Below, in pieces: positions 1 through 5,458 of a stretch of DNA of 5,458 nucleotides. Below the pieces are notes generated by a model. That model saw only the letters and a list, made by a program, of their open reading frames with translations. It was not told the origin of the DNA and did not search any database. The translations under genes were made by a program, and so were the position numbers. Location: NCBI GenBank assembly GCA_030529405.1, contig JAUMWZ010000109.1, positions 1 to 5,458 of the forward strand, written 5' to 3'. The stretch is from Bacteroides sp. Lineage in GTDB: Bacteria > Bacteroidota > Bacteroidia > Bacteroidales > Bacteroidaceae. Positions within the stretch are counted from its first letter, which is position 1. Each line of letters starts with the position of its first letter.

Positions 1-753
1 GACAAATATCTTTCTCACGTAGGGCAATGGATAGACAGCATAGCAGAGGTAGATGCTTTTGTAAGCTTTGCTACATACTCGTTCAACAATCCAAGCAATG
101 TGAAGGCGGAGATTATGCCAAACGGCTCGGAGATTATCATTGATGCAAAAGATGTTTATCACCCTTTCCTATCGCACAATAAAGCGGTGGCAAACGATTT
201 CAAGATAACAAGAAAAAGCATATCTATTGTTACGGGTGCAAACATGGCTGGAAAAAGCACCATGTTGCGTACAGTTGGGCTGACATATATAATTGCCAAC
301 AACGGAATGCCTGTTTGTGCCACCTCGTTTAAGTGTTCAGTTGTTTCGCTATTCTCTAGTATGCGCACCACAGACAATATTTCTAAAGACATATCATACT
401 TTAATGCGGAGCTTATCAGACTAAAGAAACTAATAAACTACGTAAAGAGCAACGACCACACACTAATCATATTAGACGAGATATTGAAAGGAACGAACTC
501 AAAAGACAAGCTGAAAGGGTCTGTAATGTTTCTTAACGAGATAGCGAAGCATAGAGTGTCGGCAATAATTGCTACACACGATTTGGAGTTGTCTAAGCTG
601 GAAGATGAGCAGCCGGATATATACAAAAACTATTGTTTCGAGATAGAATTGGCGCAAGAGATAAACTATTCGTACAAGATTCAACGTGGGGTGGCAAGAA
701 ACCTAAACGCATCTTATCTGCTTGAAGGTATCATCAAAGAAATGCAACAATAA
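1..753 (+). CDS. MutS-related DNA-binding ATPase, C-terminal part (5' truncated by window edge)
   Basis: The reading frame is open from base 1, so the gene starts outside the window; 250 residues are visible. An internal GTG at 100 is not the real start, because the 33 codons before it read as normal MutS core (WIDSIAEVDAFVSFATYSFNNP). Seen directly: a Walker A motif GANMAGKST at bases 235-261, a Walker B motif LIILDE at 463-480 followed by KGTNSKD, and the switch-like histidine motif ATHDLEL near 571-591. These mark MutS domain V, an ABC-type dimeric ATPase. The Walker B region reads DEILKGTNSKD rather than the DEIGRGTST of canonical MutS. This matches the shorter MutS-like proteins common in Bacteroidetes, which are often named mismatch repair proteins but may lack the mismatch-recognition domain; the missing N-terminus prevents a check. 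A role in DNA repair or recombination is inferred from the family. The 22-nt repeat array starts 8 bases after its stop, and no clear hairpin terminator is seen. Confidence 0.88.
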   Translation, partial: DKYLSHVGQWIDSIAEVDAFVSFATYSFNNPSNVKAEIMPNGSEIIIDAKDVYHPFLSHNKAVANDFKITRKSISIVTGANMAGKSTMLRTVGLTYIIANNGMPVCATSFKCSVVSLFSSMRTTDNISKDISYFNAELIRLKKLINYVKSNDHTLIILDEILKGTNSKDKLKGSVMFLNEIAKHRVSAIIATHDLELSKLEDEQPDIYKNYCFEIELAQEINYSYKIQRGVARNLNASYLLEGIIKEMQQ

Positions 754-760
754 TACACCA

Positions 761-870
761 TTTGCAAACCATATACAGTTGATTTTTAGTTTATATATCG
801 TTTACAAGCGAATTATTCATCAATTAAAAGGCGAAAATATATTATTAGTTTGCGAAAGAAACTAGTGTTG
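761..870 (+). repeat. 22-nt tandem repeat array A (about 5 units)
   Basis: Units start at 761, 783, 805, 827 and 849 with an exact 22-nt step. The first unit is the best: it begins TTTGCAAACC and continues ATATACAGTTGA. It differs from the best unit of array C (4082-4103) at only 3 of 22 positions. Units 2 and 3 keep the TATATA core or the CAAGCGAA/TTATTCAT variant, unit 4 is weak, and unit 5 regains TTTGCGAAA. The array fills the spacer between the MutS-related gene and the cyuA promoter. Later units are strongly decayed, so the right edge is approximate. Confidence 0.65.
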
Positions 871-937
871 TATATTTATACTAAATCTAATTTAGGGTAG
901 AAATATTTTTATTTTTCTTGAAACATTATATATCCGA

Positions 938-971
938 TTTACTAAGCGAATATCATTATTTTATATTTTTG
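938..971 (+). promoter_or_regulatory. Bacteroidetes-type promoter for cyuA
   Basis: TATTTTTG at 964-971 fits the -7 element TAnnTTTG exactly. TTTA at 938-941, 22 nt upstream, is a one-mismatch -33 element (TTTG). Transcription would start near 978, giving a leader of about 18 nt before the ATG at 996. This placement argues against the upstream TTG at 918 as the start codon. Confidence 0.6.
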
Positions 972-995
972 CAAGCACTTAATCTTAATACTATT

Positions 996-2288
996 ATGAC
1001 AAATACGGAAATTCAAGAACTTATATCTCTAATTAAGCAAGAGGTTATTCCTGCAATAGGCTGTACGGAGCCAATAGCAGTATCATTATGCGTTGCAAAG
1101 GCTACTGAAACGTTGGGTTGTTTGCCAGACAGTATAGAAGTTGTTCTTAGTGCAAACGTTCTAAAAAATGCTATGGGTGTGGGCATACCGGGCACTGGCA
1201 TGATTGGTTTGCCAATAGCAATTTCGCTCGGAGCAATAGGAGGTAAGTCGGAATATATGCTTGAAGTGCTGAAAGACTGTGATACAGAAAAGGTAGAAGC
1301 AGCTAAGAAATATATCGACAACAATACTATAATCATTTCTCAAAAAACTAATATCACAGAAAAACTATATATAGAAGCCGTCTGCAAGAAGGACAACAGC
1401 AAGGCAAGGGTTATAATAGCTGGCGGACACACAAACTTTGTGTTCATACAAAAAGACGACAACATAATTCTGGATACTAAATACAACTTCAACAAAGAAG
1501 AGGAAGACGAAGAAGAAACAACACTTAGTTTGAGAAGAGTGTATGACTTTGCAACAACAGCGCCATTAGAAGATATCAGATTTATTCTTGACACTGCAAA
1601 ACTAAACCGTAAAGCAGCAGAAGCATCATTCAATAATAAGTTCGGACACTCTATTGGACTTATGATGCGTAACCAAACAGAGAGAAGCATCTTTGGCAAT
1701 AGCACTTACTCAAAGATTATATCTTACACATCTGGTGCTTGTGATGCTCGTATGGCTGGTGCAATGGTACCTGTGATGAGTAACTCAGGTAGTGGAAATC
1801 AAGGAATATCTGCAACTATGCCGGTTGTTGTATATGCAGAGGAGAATGGCAGTACAGAAGAACAACTCATACGTGCTTTGGTGTTGAGCCACCTAACGGT
1901 TATCTACATCAAACAAAGTCTTGGTCGTCTGTCTGCGCTATGTGGCTGTGTGGTTTCAGCAAGCGGTTCGAGCTGCGGAATTGTACTTCTCATGGGAGGA
2001 GGATATGATGAGGTTGCCCTTGCAGTAAAGAACATGGTTGCCACACTTACAGGTATGTTGTGCGACGGTGCTAAACCAAGTTGTTCGATGAAAGTAGCCA
2101 CTGGAGCATCAACAGCACTTCTTTCTGCAGTAATGGCTATGGAACAAAAAGGTGCAACATCTGTTGAAGGTATCATAGATGAAGACGTTGATCAATGTAT
2201 TAGAAACCTTACAAAGATTGGTTCTAAGTCAATGAACGAAACAGATAAGACAGTTTTGAACATCATGACAAGTAAAAATAAGAAGTAA
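996..2288 (+). CDS. cyuA: L-cysteine desulfidase / L-serine dehydratase alpha-like protein (UPF0597, CyuA/YhaM family)
   Basis: The 430-residue cytosolic protein is close to the usual length of the family (E. coli YhaM/CyuA is about 436). The start is ATG 996, giving MTNTEIQELISLIKQEVIPA. A longer frame opens at TTG 918, but its extra 26 residues do not look conserved and lie upstream of the promoter. Family enzymes use an oxygen-sensitive [4Fe-4S] cluster to split L-cysteine into pyruvate, ammonia and sulfide; the related SdaA enzymes act on serine. Key residues seen: C23 in the motif IGCTEP (the catalytic Cys position), and C316, C356 and C363. Their spacing (40, then 7) equals that of the cluster ligands I recall for the archaeal desulfidase MJ1025 (282, 322, 329). 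Other conserved blocks are SGACDARMAG at 246-255, SNSGSGNQG at 262-270 and the glycine-rich LMGGGYDEV near 332. An acidic run (EEEDEEE, 168-174) probably lies in a loop. It appears monocistronic, with its own promoter and terminator. Substrate (Cys or Ser) is not settled by sequence. Confidence 0.87.
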   Translation: MTNTEIQELISLIKQEVIPAIGCTEPIAVSLCVAKATETLGCLPDSIEVVLSANVLKNAMGVGIPGTGMIGLPIAISLGAIGGKSEYMLEVLKDCDTEKVEAAKKYIDNNTIIISQKTNITEKLYIEAVCKKDNSKARVIIAGGHTNFVFIQKDDNIILDTKYNFNKEEEDEEETTLSLRRVYDFATTAPLEDIRFILDTAKLNRKAAEASFNNKFGHSIGLMMRNQTERSIFGNSTYSKIISYTSGACDARMAGAMVPVMSNSGSGNQGISATMPVVVYAEENGSTEEQLIRALVLSHLTVIYIKQSLGRLSALCGCVVSASGSSCGIVLLMGGGYDEVALAVKNMVATLTGMLCDGAKPSCSMKVATGASTALLSAVMAMEQKGATSVEGIIDEDVDQCIRNLTKIGSKSMNETDKTVLNIMTSKNKK

Positions 2289-2307
2289 CAATCTACAATT
2301 ATAATGC

Positions 2308-2350
2308 AAAATATCCCGATATGGCTTTCCATATCGGGATATTTTATTTT
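2308..2350 (+). terminator. Rho-independent terminator after cyuA
   Basis: A perfect 17-bp stem pairs AAAATATCCCGATATGG (2308-2324) with 2329-2345 around a 4-nt CTTT loop. A T-rich tail (TTTTATTTT) overlaps the 3' arm. It starts 20 bases after the cyuA stop codon. The A-rich 5' arm gives a short T-run on the other strand, so weak termination in both directions is possible. Confidence 0.88.
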
Positions 2351-2434
2351 GTACATATACTTAAAACTAATGTCAGATGTAATCATACAGAAATGTAAAA
2401 CTACTTGCCTCCCAAGCAGGCAGTAAACAATGCT

Positions 2435-2610
2435 TTTTCAAACCATATACAGCTGGTTTCTAAACCCTATACAGTTTACTTGCAAATGATATATAGTTTG
2501 CAAGTCAAGTGTATACAGTTCACTTTCAAATGATAAACAGTTTGTCAGTCAAACATATACAGTTTAGTTTCAAGCCATACACTGTTTAGAAGTTGGGTAT
2601 AAGTAGCTTA
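2435..2610 (+). repeat. 22-nt tandem repeat array B (about 8 units)
   Basis: Units start at 2435, 2457, 2479, 2501, 2523, 2545, 2567 and 2589 with no indels. The consensus is YTTGCAAAYY followed by ATATACAGTTTA. From 2479 on, two unit types alternate: one starts CTTGCAAAT or CTTTCAAAT, the other CAAGTCAA or TCAGTCAA. This gives a 44-nt higher-order repeat; the units at 2479 and 2523 differ at only three positions. The last unit is weak. The first unit shares CAAACCATATACAG exactly with array A. No unique spacers separate the units. Confidence 0.85.
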
Positions 2611-2702
2611 TTTGTGAAGGACACATAACCACAAACTGTACTGACATTGAACGAAAAGCTGAAAAGGTGTGTCTTGGCAACAAAAGATAACATCACTGAA
2701 AC

Positions 2703-2732
2703 AAAAAAGGTGGAGCCTGCGCCCCACCTTTT
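2703..2732 (-). terminator. Rho-independent terminator after the slyD-like gene
   Basis: Read on the minus strand, AAAAGGTGG pairs with CCACCTTTT across a GC-rich 10-nt interior that can form two further G-C pairs. The hairpin is followed by six T residues. It lies about 30 bases past the stop codon of the prolyl isomerase gene. The plus strand also has four T residues after the hairpin, so it may act in both directions. Confidence 0.82.
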
Positions 2733-2762
2733 ATATATTGTAATACTATTTATGTTTGCCTA

Positions 2763-3380
2763 TTAGCAGCCGCAACCACAGCCTCCGCCACAGCCACCAC
2801 CTGATGAGCTGTCACTTCCGCAGCCACCGCTACCACAACCACCGCCAGAGTCGCCACAACCGCAACTGCTTCCACAACCACAGCCTCCACTTATAGCATT
2901 TACAGCTTCTTGAAGTTCCTTATTTGTTGCAGCTCTGTTTTCTATAACTTCACCTTCAAACACAAGTTCATAGCCTGCCAATGGGTGGTTAAGGTCTACC
3001 TTTACAAGTGTGTCGCCTACTTCTACAACCGATGCATTAACTTGTTGTCCGTCTGAAGTCATAAGAGGAACTATACCGCCTACCTTTACTCTCTCTTCAT
3101 CAAACTTACCATCAACGAAGAACATATTCTTGTCTAAGTCGATAAGATAAGATTCATCATACTGACCATAAGCCTTGTCTGCACTTATAGAAAACTCAAA
3201 TTTCTCGCCAGCCTTTAAGTTGATAAGATTCTTTTCAAAATCGTCCAAAGTTGAGTTCAACCCAGATATGAAAGCGAATGGGTGTTCTTTTGGTGCTTCT
3301 TCAAAAAGTTCTTTCTTTCCGTCTTCTATTGTATAGAGTCTATAAGAGGCAGTAATATACCTATAATCTATATTTTCCAT
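2763..3380 (-). CDS. slyD: SlyD-type FKBP peptidyl-prolyl cis-trans isomerase with Gly/Cys-rich tail
   Basis: The 205-residue protein has no signal peptide and is probably cytosolic. Residues 1-155 match the SlyD layout. A split FKBP domain is seen as HPFAFISGLNSTLDDFEKNL (33-52) and a KAYGQYDES block (69-77). An insert-in-flap chaperone segment covers roughly 80-130. The FKBP fold closes with NHPLAGYELVFEGEVIENRA (131-150), close to the NHMLAG segment of E. coli SlyD. SlyD proteins isomerise X-Pro bonds, act as chaperones and, in E. coli, deliver nickel through a His/Cys-rich tail. Here the last 41 residues are almost only Gly, Cys, Ser and Asp, with ten cysteines (167, 169, 173, 175, 182, 187, 197, 201, 203, 205). 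There is no histidine in the tail and no cysteine in the folded part. Binding of a thiophilic metal such as Zn, Ni or Cu is inferred. The gene has its own promoter and terminator, so it is probably monocistronic. Confidence 0.9.
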   Translation of the reverse strand: MENIDYRYITASYRLYTIEDGKKELFEEAPKEHPFAFISGLNSTLDDFEKNLINLKAGEKFEFSISADKAYGQYDESYLIDLDKNMFFVDGKFDEERVKVGGIVPLMTSDGQQVNASVVEVGDTLVKVDLNHPLAGYELVFEGEVIENRAATNKELQEAVNAISGGCGCGSSCGCGDSGGGCGSGGCGSDSSSGGGCGGGCGCGC

Positions 3381-3426
3381 GCGATAATTACTTTTATTTA
3401 TTGTTAGTAAAACTATTTATTGTCTG

Positions 3427-3460
3427 CAAAATTAGTCTTTTTGTCATTGTAAACAGCAAA
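3427..3460 (-). promoter_or_regulatory. Bacteroidetes-type promoter for the slyD-like gene
   Basis: On the minus strand TAATTTTG (3427-3434) matches TAnnTTTG exactly. A TTTG at 3457-3460 lies 22 nt upstream of it. Transcription would begin near 3420, about 40 bases before the ATG. The spacing is the same as in the cyuA promoter. Confidence 0.65.
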
Positions 3461-3461
3461 A

Positions 3462-3505
3462 AACAGGTCAAGAATAATCTTGCTTTGCAATATATAACGG
3501 TTTTG
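3462..3505 (+). repeat. Possible decayed copy of the 22-nt repeat (two units)
   Basis: Bases 3484-3505 begin TTTGCAATATATAACGG and end TTTTG, like a repeat unit with a small shift in the middle. The 22 bases before it contain CAGGTCAAGAATA, which resembles the alternate unit type (CAAGTCAAGTGTA) of array B. It lies between the slyD-like promoter and the end of crcB. The match is weak and could be chance in AT-rich DNA. Confidence 0.3.
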
Positions 3506-3524
3506 TATATCTAGATGTTCAATG

Positions 3525-3914
3525 CTACATCAAATTTCTGCTTAGATAGTAACCTAGCGCAACCATAGACAAGCACAAAATGATGCTTATGAGAGTGTAT
3601 GCGATGAATTGAGAATACATACCAAGACGTAGCATCTCAAAATTTTCGGCAGAGAAGGTTGAGAAGGTTGTCAATCCTCCACACAGACCGACAGTGAGGA
3701 ATATTCGTGTGTCGGCAGATATTTTTATATGTTCTGACAGTAGAAAGAAAACTCCTATCATAAAGCTACCCAGCAGATTAGCCATAAGGGTGTGAAGTGG
3801 AAGATGAGTAAAGACACCAGTCATAACCTTGATGTTACCAAATAAGAGTGATAGCAAATATCGGAGCATAGCACCTAATCCGCCACCTAGAAAAACAATA
3901 AAAAACTCTTTCAT
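3525..3914 (-). CDS. crcB: Fluoride channel CrcB/Fluc
   Basis: A 129-residue inner-membrane protein with four hydrophobic segments, roughly 4-25, 37-59, 67-93 and 103-125. Fluc proteins form antiparallel homodimers that let fluoride leave the cytosol. Signature residues seen: the N-terminal GGGLGAMLRY (10-19), the conserved Asn46 in ANLLGS, and GLCGGLTTFSTFSAE (76-90), where F84 and F87 match the phenylalanine box lining the fluoride pore. The start is set at the third ATG of the open frame (3914), because MKEFFIVFLGGG gives the usual family N-terminus; starts at 3932 or 3920 would add six or two residues. Only one crcB is present here, which fits a homodimeric rather than a paired heterodimeric form. 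I see no fluoride riboswitch in the upstream 300 bases. No hairpin terminator is obvious after the stop, so read-through into the slyD-like gene is possible. Confidence 0.93.
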   Translation of the reverse strand: MKEFFIVFLGGGLGAMLRYLLSLLFGNIKVMTGVFTHLPLHTLMANLLGSFMIGVFFLLSEHIKISADTRIFLTVGLCGGLTTFSTFSAENFEMLRLGMYSQFIAYTLISIILCLSMVALGYYLSRNLM

Positions 3915-4037
3915 AATCATATAATTAAACATCAGAATTTAACAGGGAGCATATTGAGTAAAATACATGCAAGTGCAAATCATCTCCACAGCACACGTAA
4001 GACATACTCCCCTATCGTATGAGCTTATATTCAACCG

Positions 4038-4169
4038 TTTGCAAACTGTATTTACTTGACTTGCAAATTGTATATGGTTGATTTGCAAATTATATACAGT
4101 TTATAAGTCAGCTATATATGGTTTGTAACAAGTTTATATGCTTTACCTAAACACCGTATATATTGCTGA
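4038..4169 (+). repeat. 22-nt tandem repeat array C (about 6 units)
   Basis: Units start at 4038, 4060, 4082, 4104, 4126 and 4148 in exact 22-nt steps. The first three are clear (TTTGCAAACTG, CTTGCAAATTG and TTTGCAAATTA, each followed by a TAT-rich core and a GTT or CTT near the end). The fourth is the alternate type (TAAGTCAG, then CTATATATGGTTTG). The last two keep mainly the TATAT core. The array lies upstream of crcB but has the same + strand orientation as the other arrays. Confidence 0.8.
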
Positions 4170-4217
4170 CATTATAAATCATCACAATCGGCAACATCAG
4201 ATTACTCATACGAGACG

Positions 4218-4225
4218 CAAAAGTA
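4218..4225 (-). promoter_or_regulatory. Candidate -7 promoter element for crcB
   Basis: On the minus strand TACTTTTG fits TAnnTTTG exactly and is followed by C, as in the other two promoters here. It lies just past the susE-like terminator. A TTTG at 4252-4255 is 26 nt upstream, longer than the usual spacing. If used, the crcB leader would be about 300 nt and would include array C. I found no exact TAnnTTTG on this strand closer to crcB. Confidence 0.4.
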
Positions 4226-4238
4226 AGCATATCGGCAT

Positions 4239-4285
4239 AAAAAAACTACGGCAAACAGCCGAGAATGAAAGCTATTTGCCGTAGT
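4239..4285 (-). terminator. Rho-independent terminator after the susE-like gene
   Basis: On the minus strand ACTACGGCAAA is complementary between 4245-4255 and 4275-4285, an 11-bp stem that extends by three more pairs after one mismatch. The loop is about 11 nt and seven T residues follow (4239-4245). It lies about 50 bases beyond the stop codon of the lipoprotein gene. Confidence 0.88.
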
Positions 4286-4336
4286 GAGTGATTAAAGTTA
4301 TCCTGAAAAACAACCACTAACCACTATAAACACCTA

Positions 4337-5449
4337 TTATTTTCCGTAGTCTTTTGTGTTTAGTTCGTAAACTAAGTCCTTAGAATTGTTTAGGTTGAAG
4401 TAAACACGATAGTTTCCAGCTGTTACCTTTATGTTATCGCTTCCGCCTTTTTCTAGTTTACCGTCTTTAAGACCGAAGTTTGTTGTCCAACTACCGTCAA
4501 GACGGAATTTTATTTCACCTTCAACAAGAGTAACGTCAAGGAAGAAACGTTGCTTAGCTTTGTCAAACATCATTTCTTTTTCGTCTGCATCTCCCCAGCC
4601 ACCAACTCCAGAGCCAATGATACCCATCTTACCGAAAGAAAGTGTATAGGTAAACTTCTTTGTAGCTTTATCGAACACTAAGTGATAGTATTTGTTTGAG
4701 TAGCACTCTATATTCTTAGTGTCGCCACCAGCCTCAAGTTGTAGTTCTTCTGTTTCTGCATCAGGCGATTCTGCATCTTTACCTAGACCGAAAATAGCGT
4801 CACCGTTGTTCCAATCGCCTTGACCTGTTATCTTAAATCCTTTTACAGCCTTGTCTTCAAAATTTATTACTCCTTGATAAGTGTCATTCTCTTCAAAGCT
4901 GAACAGATAAGAAGAGTTGGCGTGATTCCAACCACAATAGTCGCCAATAACCCATACTTTAGGATACTCACGTTCTGAAGAATAAGGTGTAATAGATAGA
5001 GATACTACGTTAGAATATAGAACGCTTGCAGCCGAAGAAATAGAAGATGAAACGCGAATTAAGAAGTCATATTTTCCTAATTCTTTATTGGCATCTTCCA
5101 ACATCTTCAGAAGTTTATTGTTCAAATCCTTATGTGTAAGAGATAGTTTACTTTCTGCTTTAGTGCGATACAACTCTACCTTCTTCTTGAAATTATCTTC
5201 TTTGAAAGAAAGTTCTACAACGTTTTCAACCTCTGCACTATATCCCATATCTGATTTCTTCCACGACAGAGAAAGAGCTTCTTCTGCCTCTTGCTTGTAG
5301 TTAAGCACTAAGTCGCTCACAGCAGGTTTTGCCAAAACCACAGCAGTAGCTTTGCTTTCATCGTAAATAGTCTTTTCTAAATCGCTATCACAACTTGACA
5401 TCAAAACAAAGGCAAGTAATGACGCTGATATGTATTTTATCGTTTTCAT
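4337..5449 (-). CDS. SusE-like outer-membrane glycan-binding lipoprotein
   Basis: A 370-residue protein, close to SusE length (about 387). Residues 1-19 are a lipoprotein signal peptide (KTIKYISASLLAFVL), with lipobox LMSSC and Cys20 as the lipidated residue. The DSDLE after it is acidic, as in exported Bacteroidetes surface lipoproteins. Residues about 27-155 look like the SusE N-terminal Ig-like domain. Two SusF/SusE-type carbohydrate-binding modules seem to follow: about 163-270, opening VWVIGDYCGW, and about 275-366, opening GIIGSGVGGWGDADE. Trp166, Trp174, Trp213, Trp285 and Trp321 are candidate sugar-stacking residues. In the Sus system SusE and SusF hold starch at the cell surface for the SusCD transporter. 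Which glycan is bound here cannot be told. The start ATG is 9 bases from the window edge with little upstream sequence, so the gene is probably the distal member of a susCDE-like operon; that is inference. A strong terminator follows. Confidence 0.85.
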   Translation of the reverse strand: MKTIKYISASLLAFVLMSSCDSDLEKTIYDESKATAVVLAKPAVSDLVLNYKQEAEEALSLSWKKSDMGYSAEVENVVELSFKEDNFKKKVELYRTKAESKLSLTHKDLNNKLLKMLEDANKELGKYDFLIRVSSSISSAASVLYSNVVSLSITPYSSEREYPKVWVIGDYCGWNHANSSYLFSFEENDTYQGVINFEDKAVKGFKITGQGDWNNGDAIFGLGKDAESPDAETEELQLEAGGDTKNIECYSNKYYHLVFDKATKKFTYTLSFGKMGIIGSGVGGWGDADEKEMMFDKAKQRFFLDVTLVEGEIKFRLDGSWTTNFGLKDGKLEKGGSDNIKVTAGNYRVYFNLNNSKDLVYELNTKDYGK

Positions 5450-5458
5450 GCTAATCTA

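Larger units (their letters stand above)
2289..2762. other. Intergenic spacer between convergent cyuA and slyD-like genes
   Basis: This spacer of about 470 bp holds the cyuA terminator, repeat array B and the terminator of the minus-strand prolyl isomerase. I see no credible coding frame. The stretch 2351-2434 has only a weak 6-bp hairpin (around 2405-2423). The stretch 2611-2702 may contain one or two further decayed 22-nt units (the first begins TTTGTGAAGG) but is otherwise unremarkable. Confidence 0.6.
3915..4336. other. Intergenic spacer between susE-like gene and crcB
   Basis: This spacer of about 420 bp contains, from right to left on the minus strand, the terminator of the susE-like gene, a candidate crcB promoter, repeat array C, and about 120 bases (3915-4037) just before crcB with no motif I can name. 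I see no plausible coding frame and no structured RNA in it. Confidence 0.55.

Noticed and set aside
918..995. N-terminal extension of cyuA from TTG 918
   Set aside because: It encodes 26 residues without family resemblance and covers the likely promoter; ATG 996 gives the normal family N-terminus.
1340..1705. Antisense 121-codon open frame within cyuA, and other antisense frames over the real genes
   Set aside because: They overlap well-supported conserved genes, show no recognisable domains and have no promoters; they are by-products of the coding frame opposite.
2405..2423. Small hairpin (TGCCT / AGGCA) between cyuA and array B
   Set aside because: The stem is only 5-6 bp with no T-run, and the strong cyuA terminator is already upstream; chance is the simplest reading.
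2479..2566. Array units as tandem promoters, since they contain TA...TTTG on the + strand
   Set aside because: The gap between TA and TTTG is three bases (for example TATAGTTTG), not the two of TAnnTTTG, and array B has no gene downstream in that direction.
2435..2610. CRISPR-like array
   Set aside because: Units are contiguous and degenerate, with no unique spacers of constant length, no leader and no cas gene in view.
3469..3482. CAAGA-ATAA-TCTTG hairpin as a terminator for crcB
   Set aside because: It is a 5-bp AT-rich stem with no T-tract on the minus strand.
3915..4037. Fluoride riboswitch before crcB
   Set aside because: I looked for the conserved GGNGAUGG-type start and pseudoknot pattern on the minus strand and did not see it; only a covariance search could exclude it fully.

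Overview
The window looks like chromosomal DNA from a low-GC member of the Bacteroidales, probably a Prevotella-like organism. Evidence for this is a SusE-type lipoprotein, promoters that fit the Bacteroidetes form (TTTG ... TAnnTTTG), no Shine-Dalgarno sequences before the genes, and AT-rich spacers. The genus is inferred; no rRNA or other marker gene is present.

Layout. Bases 1-753 (+) are the 3' end of a MutS-related ATPase gene whose start lies outside the window. Bases 996-2288 (+) encode a complete L-cysteine desulfidase / serine dehydratase-alpha-like protein (UPF0597, CyuA/YhaM family), preceded by a promoter and followed by a strong terminator. Three minus-strand genes follow. A SlyD-type FKBP prolyl isomerase with a Gly/Cys-rich tail (2763-3380) has its own promoter and terminator. 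A CrcB/Fluc fluoride channel (3525-3914) lies upstream of it. A SusE-like surface lipoprotein (4337-5449) ends at a strong terminator and is probably the last gene of a sus-like glycan-uptake operon outside the window. No shared pathway links these genes; most appear to be separate transcription units. CyuA makes sulfide from cysteine, CrcB exports fluoride, SlyD folds proteins and may bind metal, and SusE-like proteins bind glycans at the cell surface.

The most unusual structure is outside the genes. Three intergenic spacers (761-870, 2435-2610, 4038-4169) carry head-to-tail arrays of a degenerate repeat with a strict 22-nt period, about 5, 8 and 6 units, all in the same orientation on the + strand whatever the direction of the neighbouring genes. 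A decayed fourth copy may lie at 3462-3505. The core of each unit approximates the perfect palindrome AAACTGTATACAGTTT, so each array looks like a row of operator-like dyads spaced about two helical turns apart. I do not recognise this family by name. It is not a CRISPR, because the units abut with no spacers.
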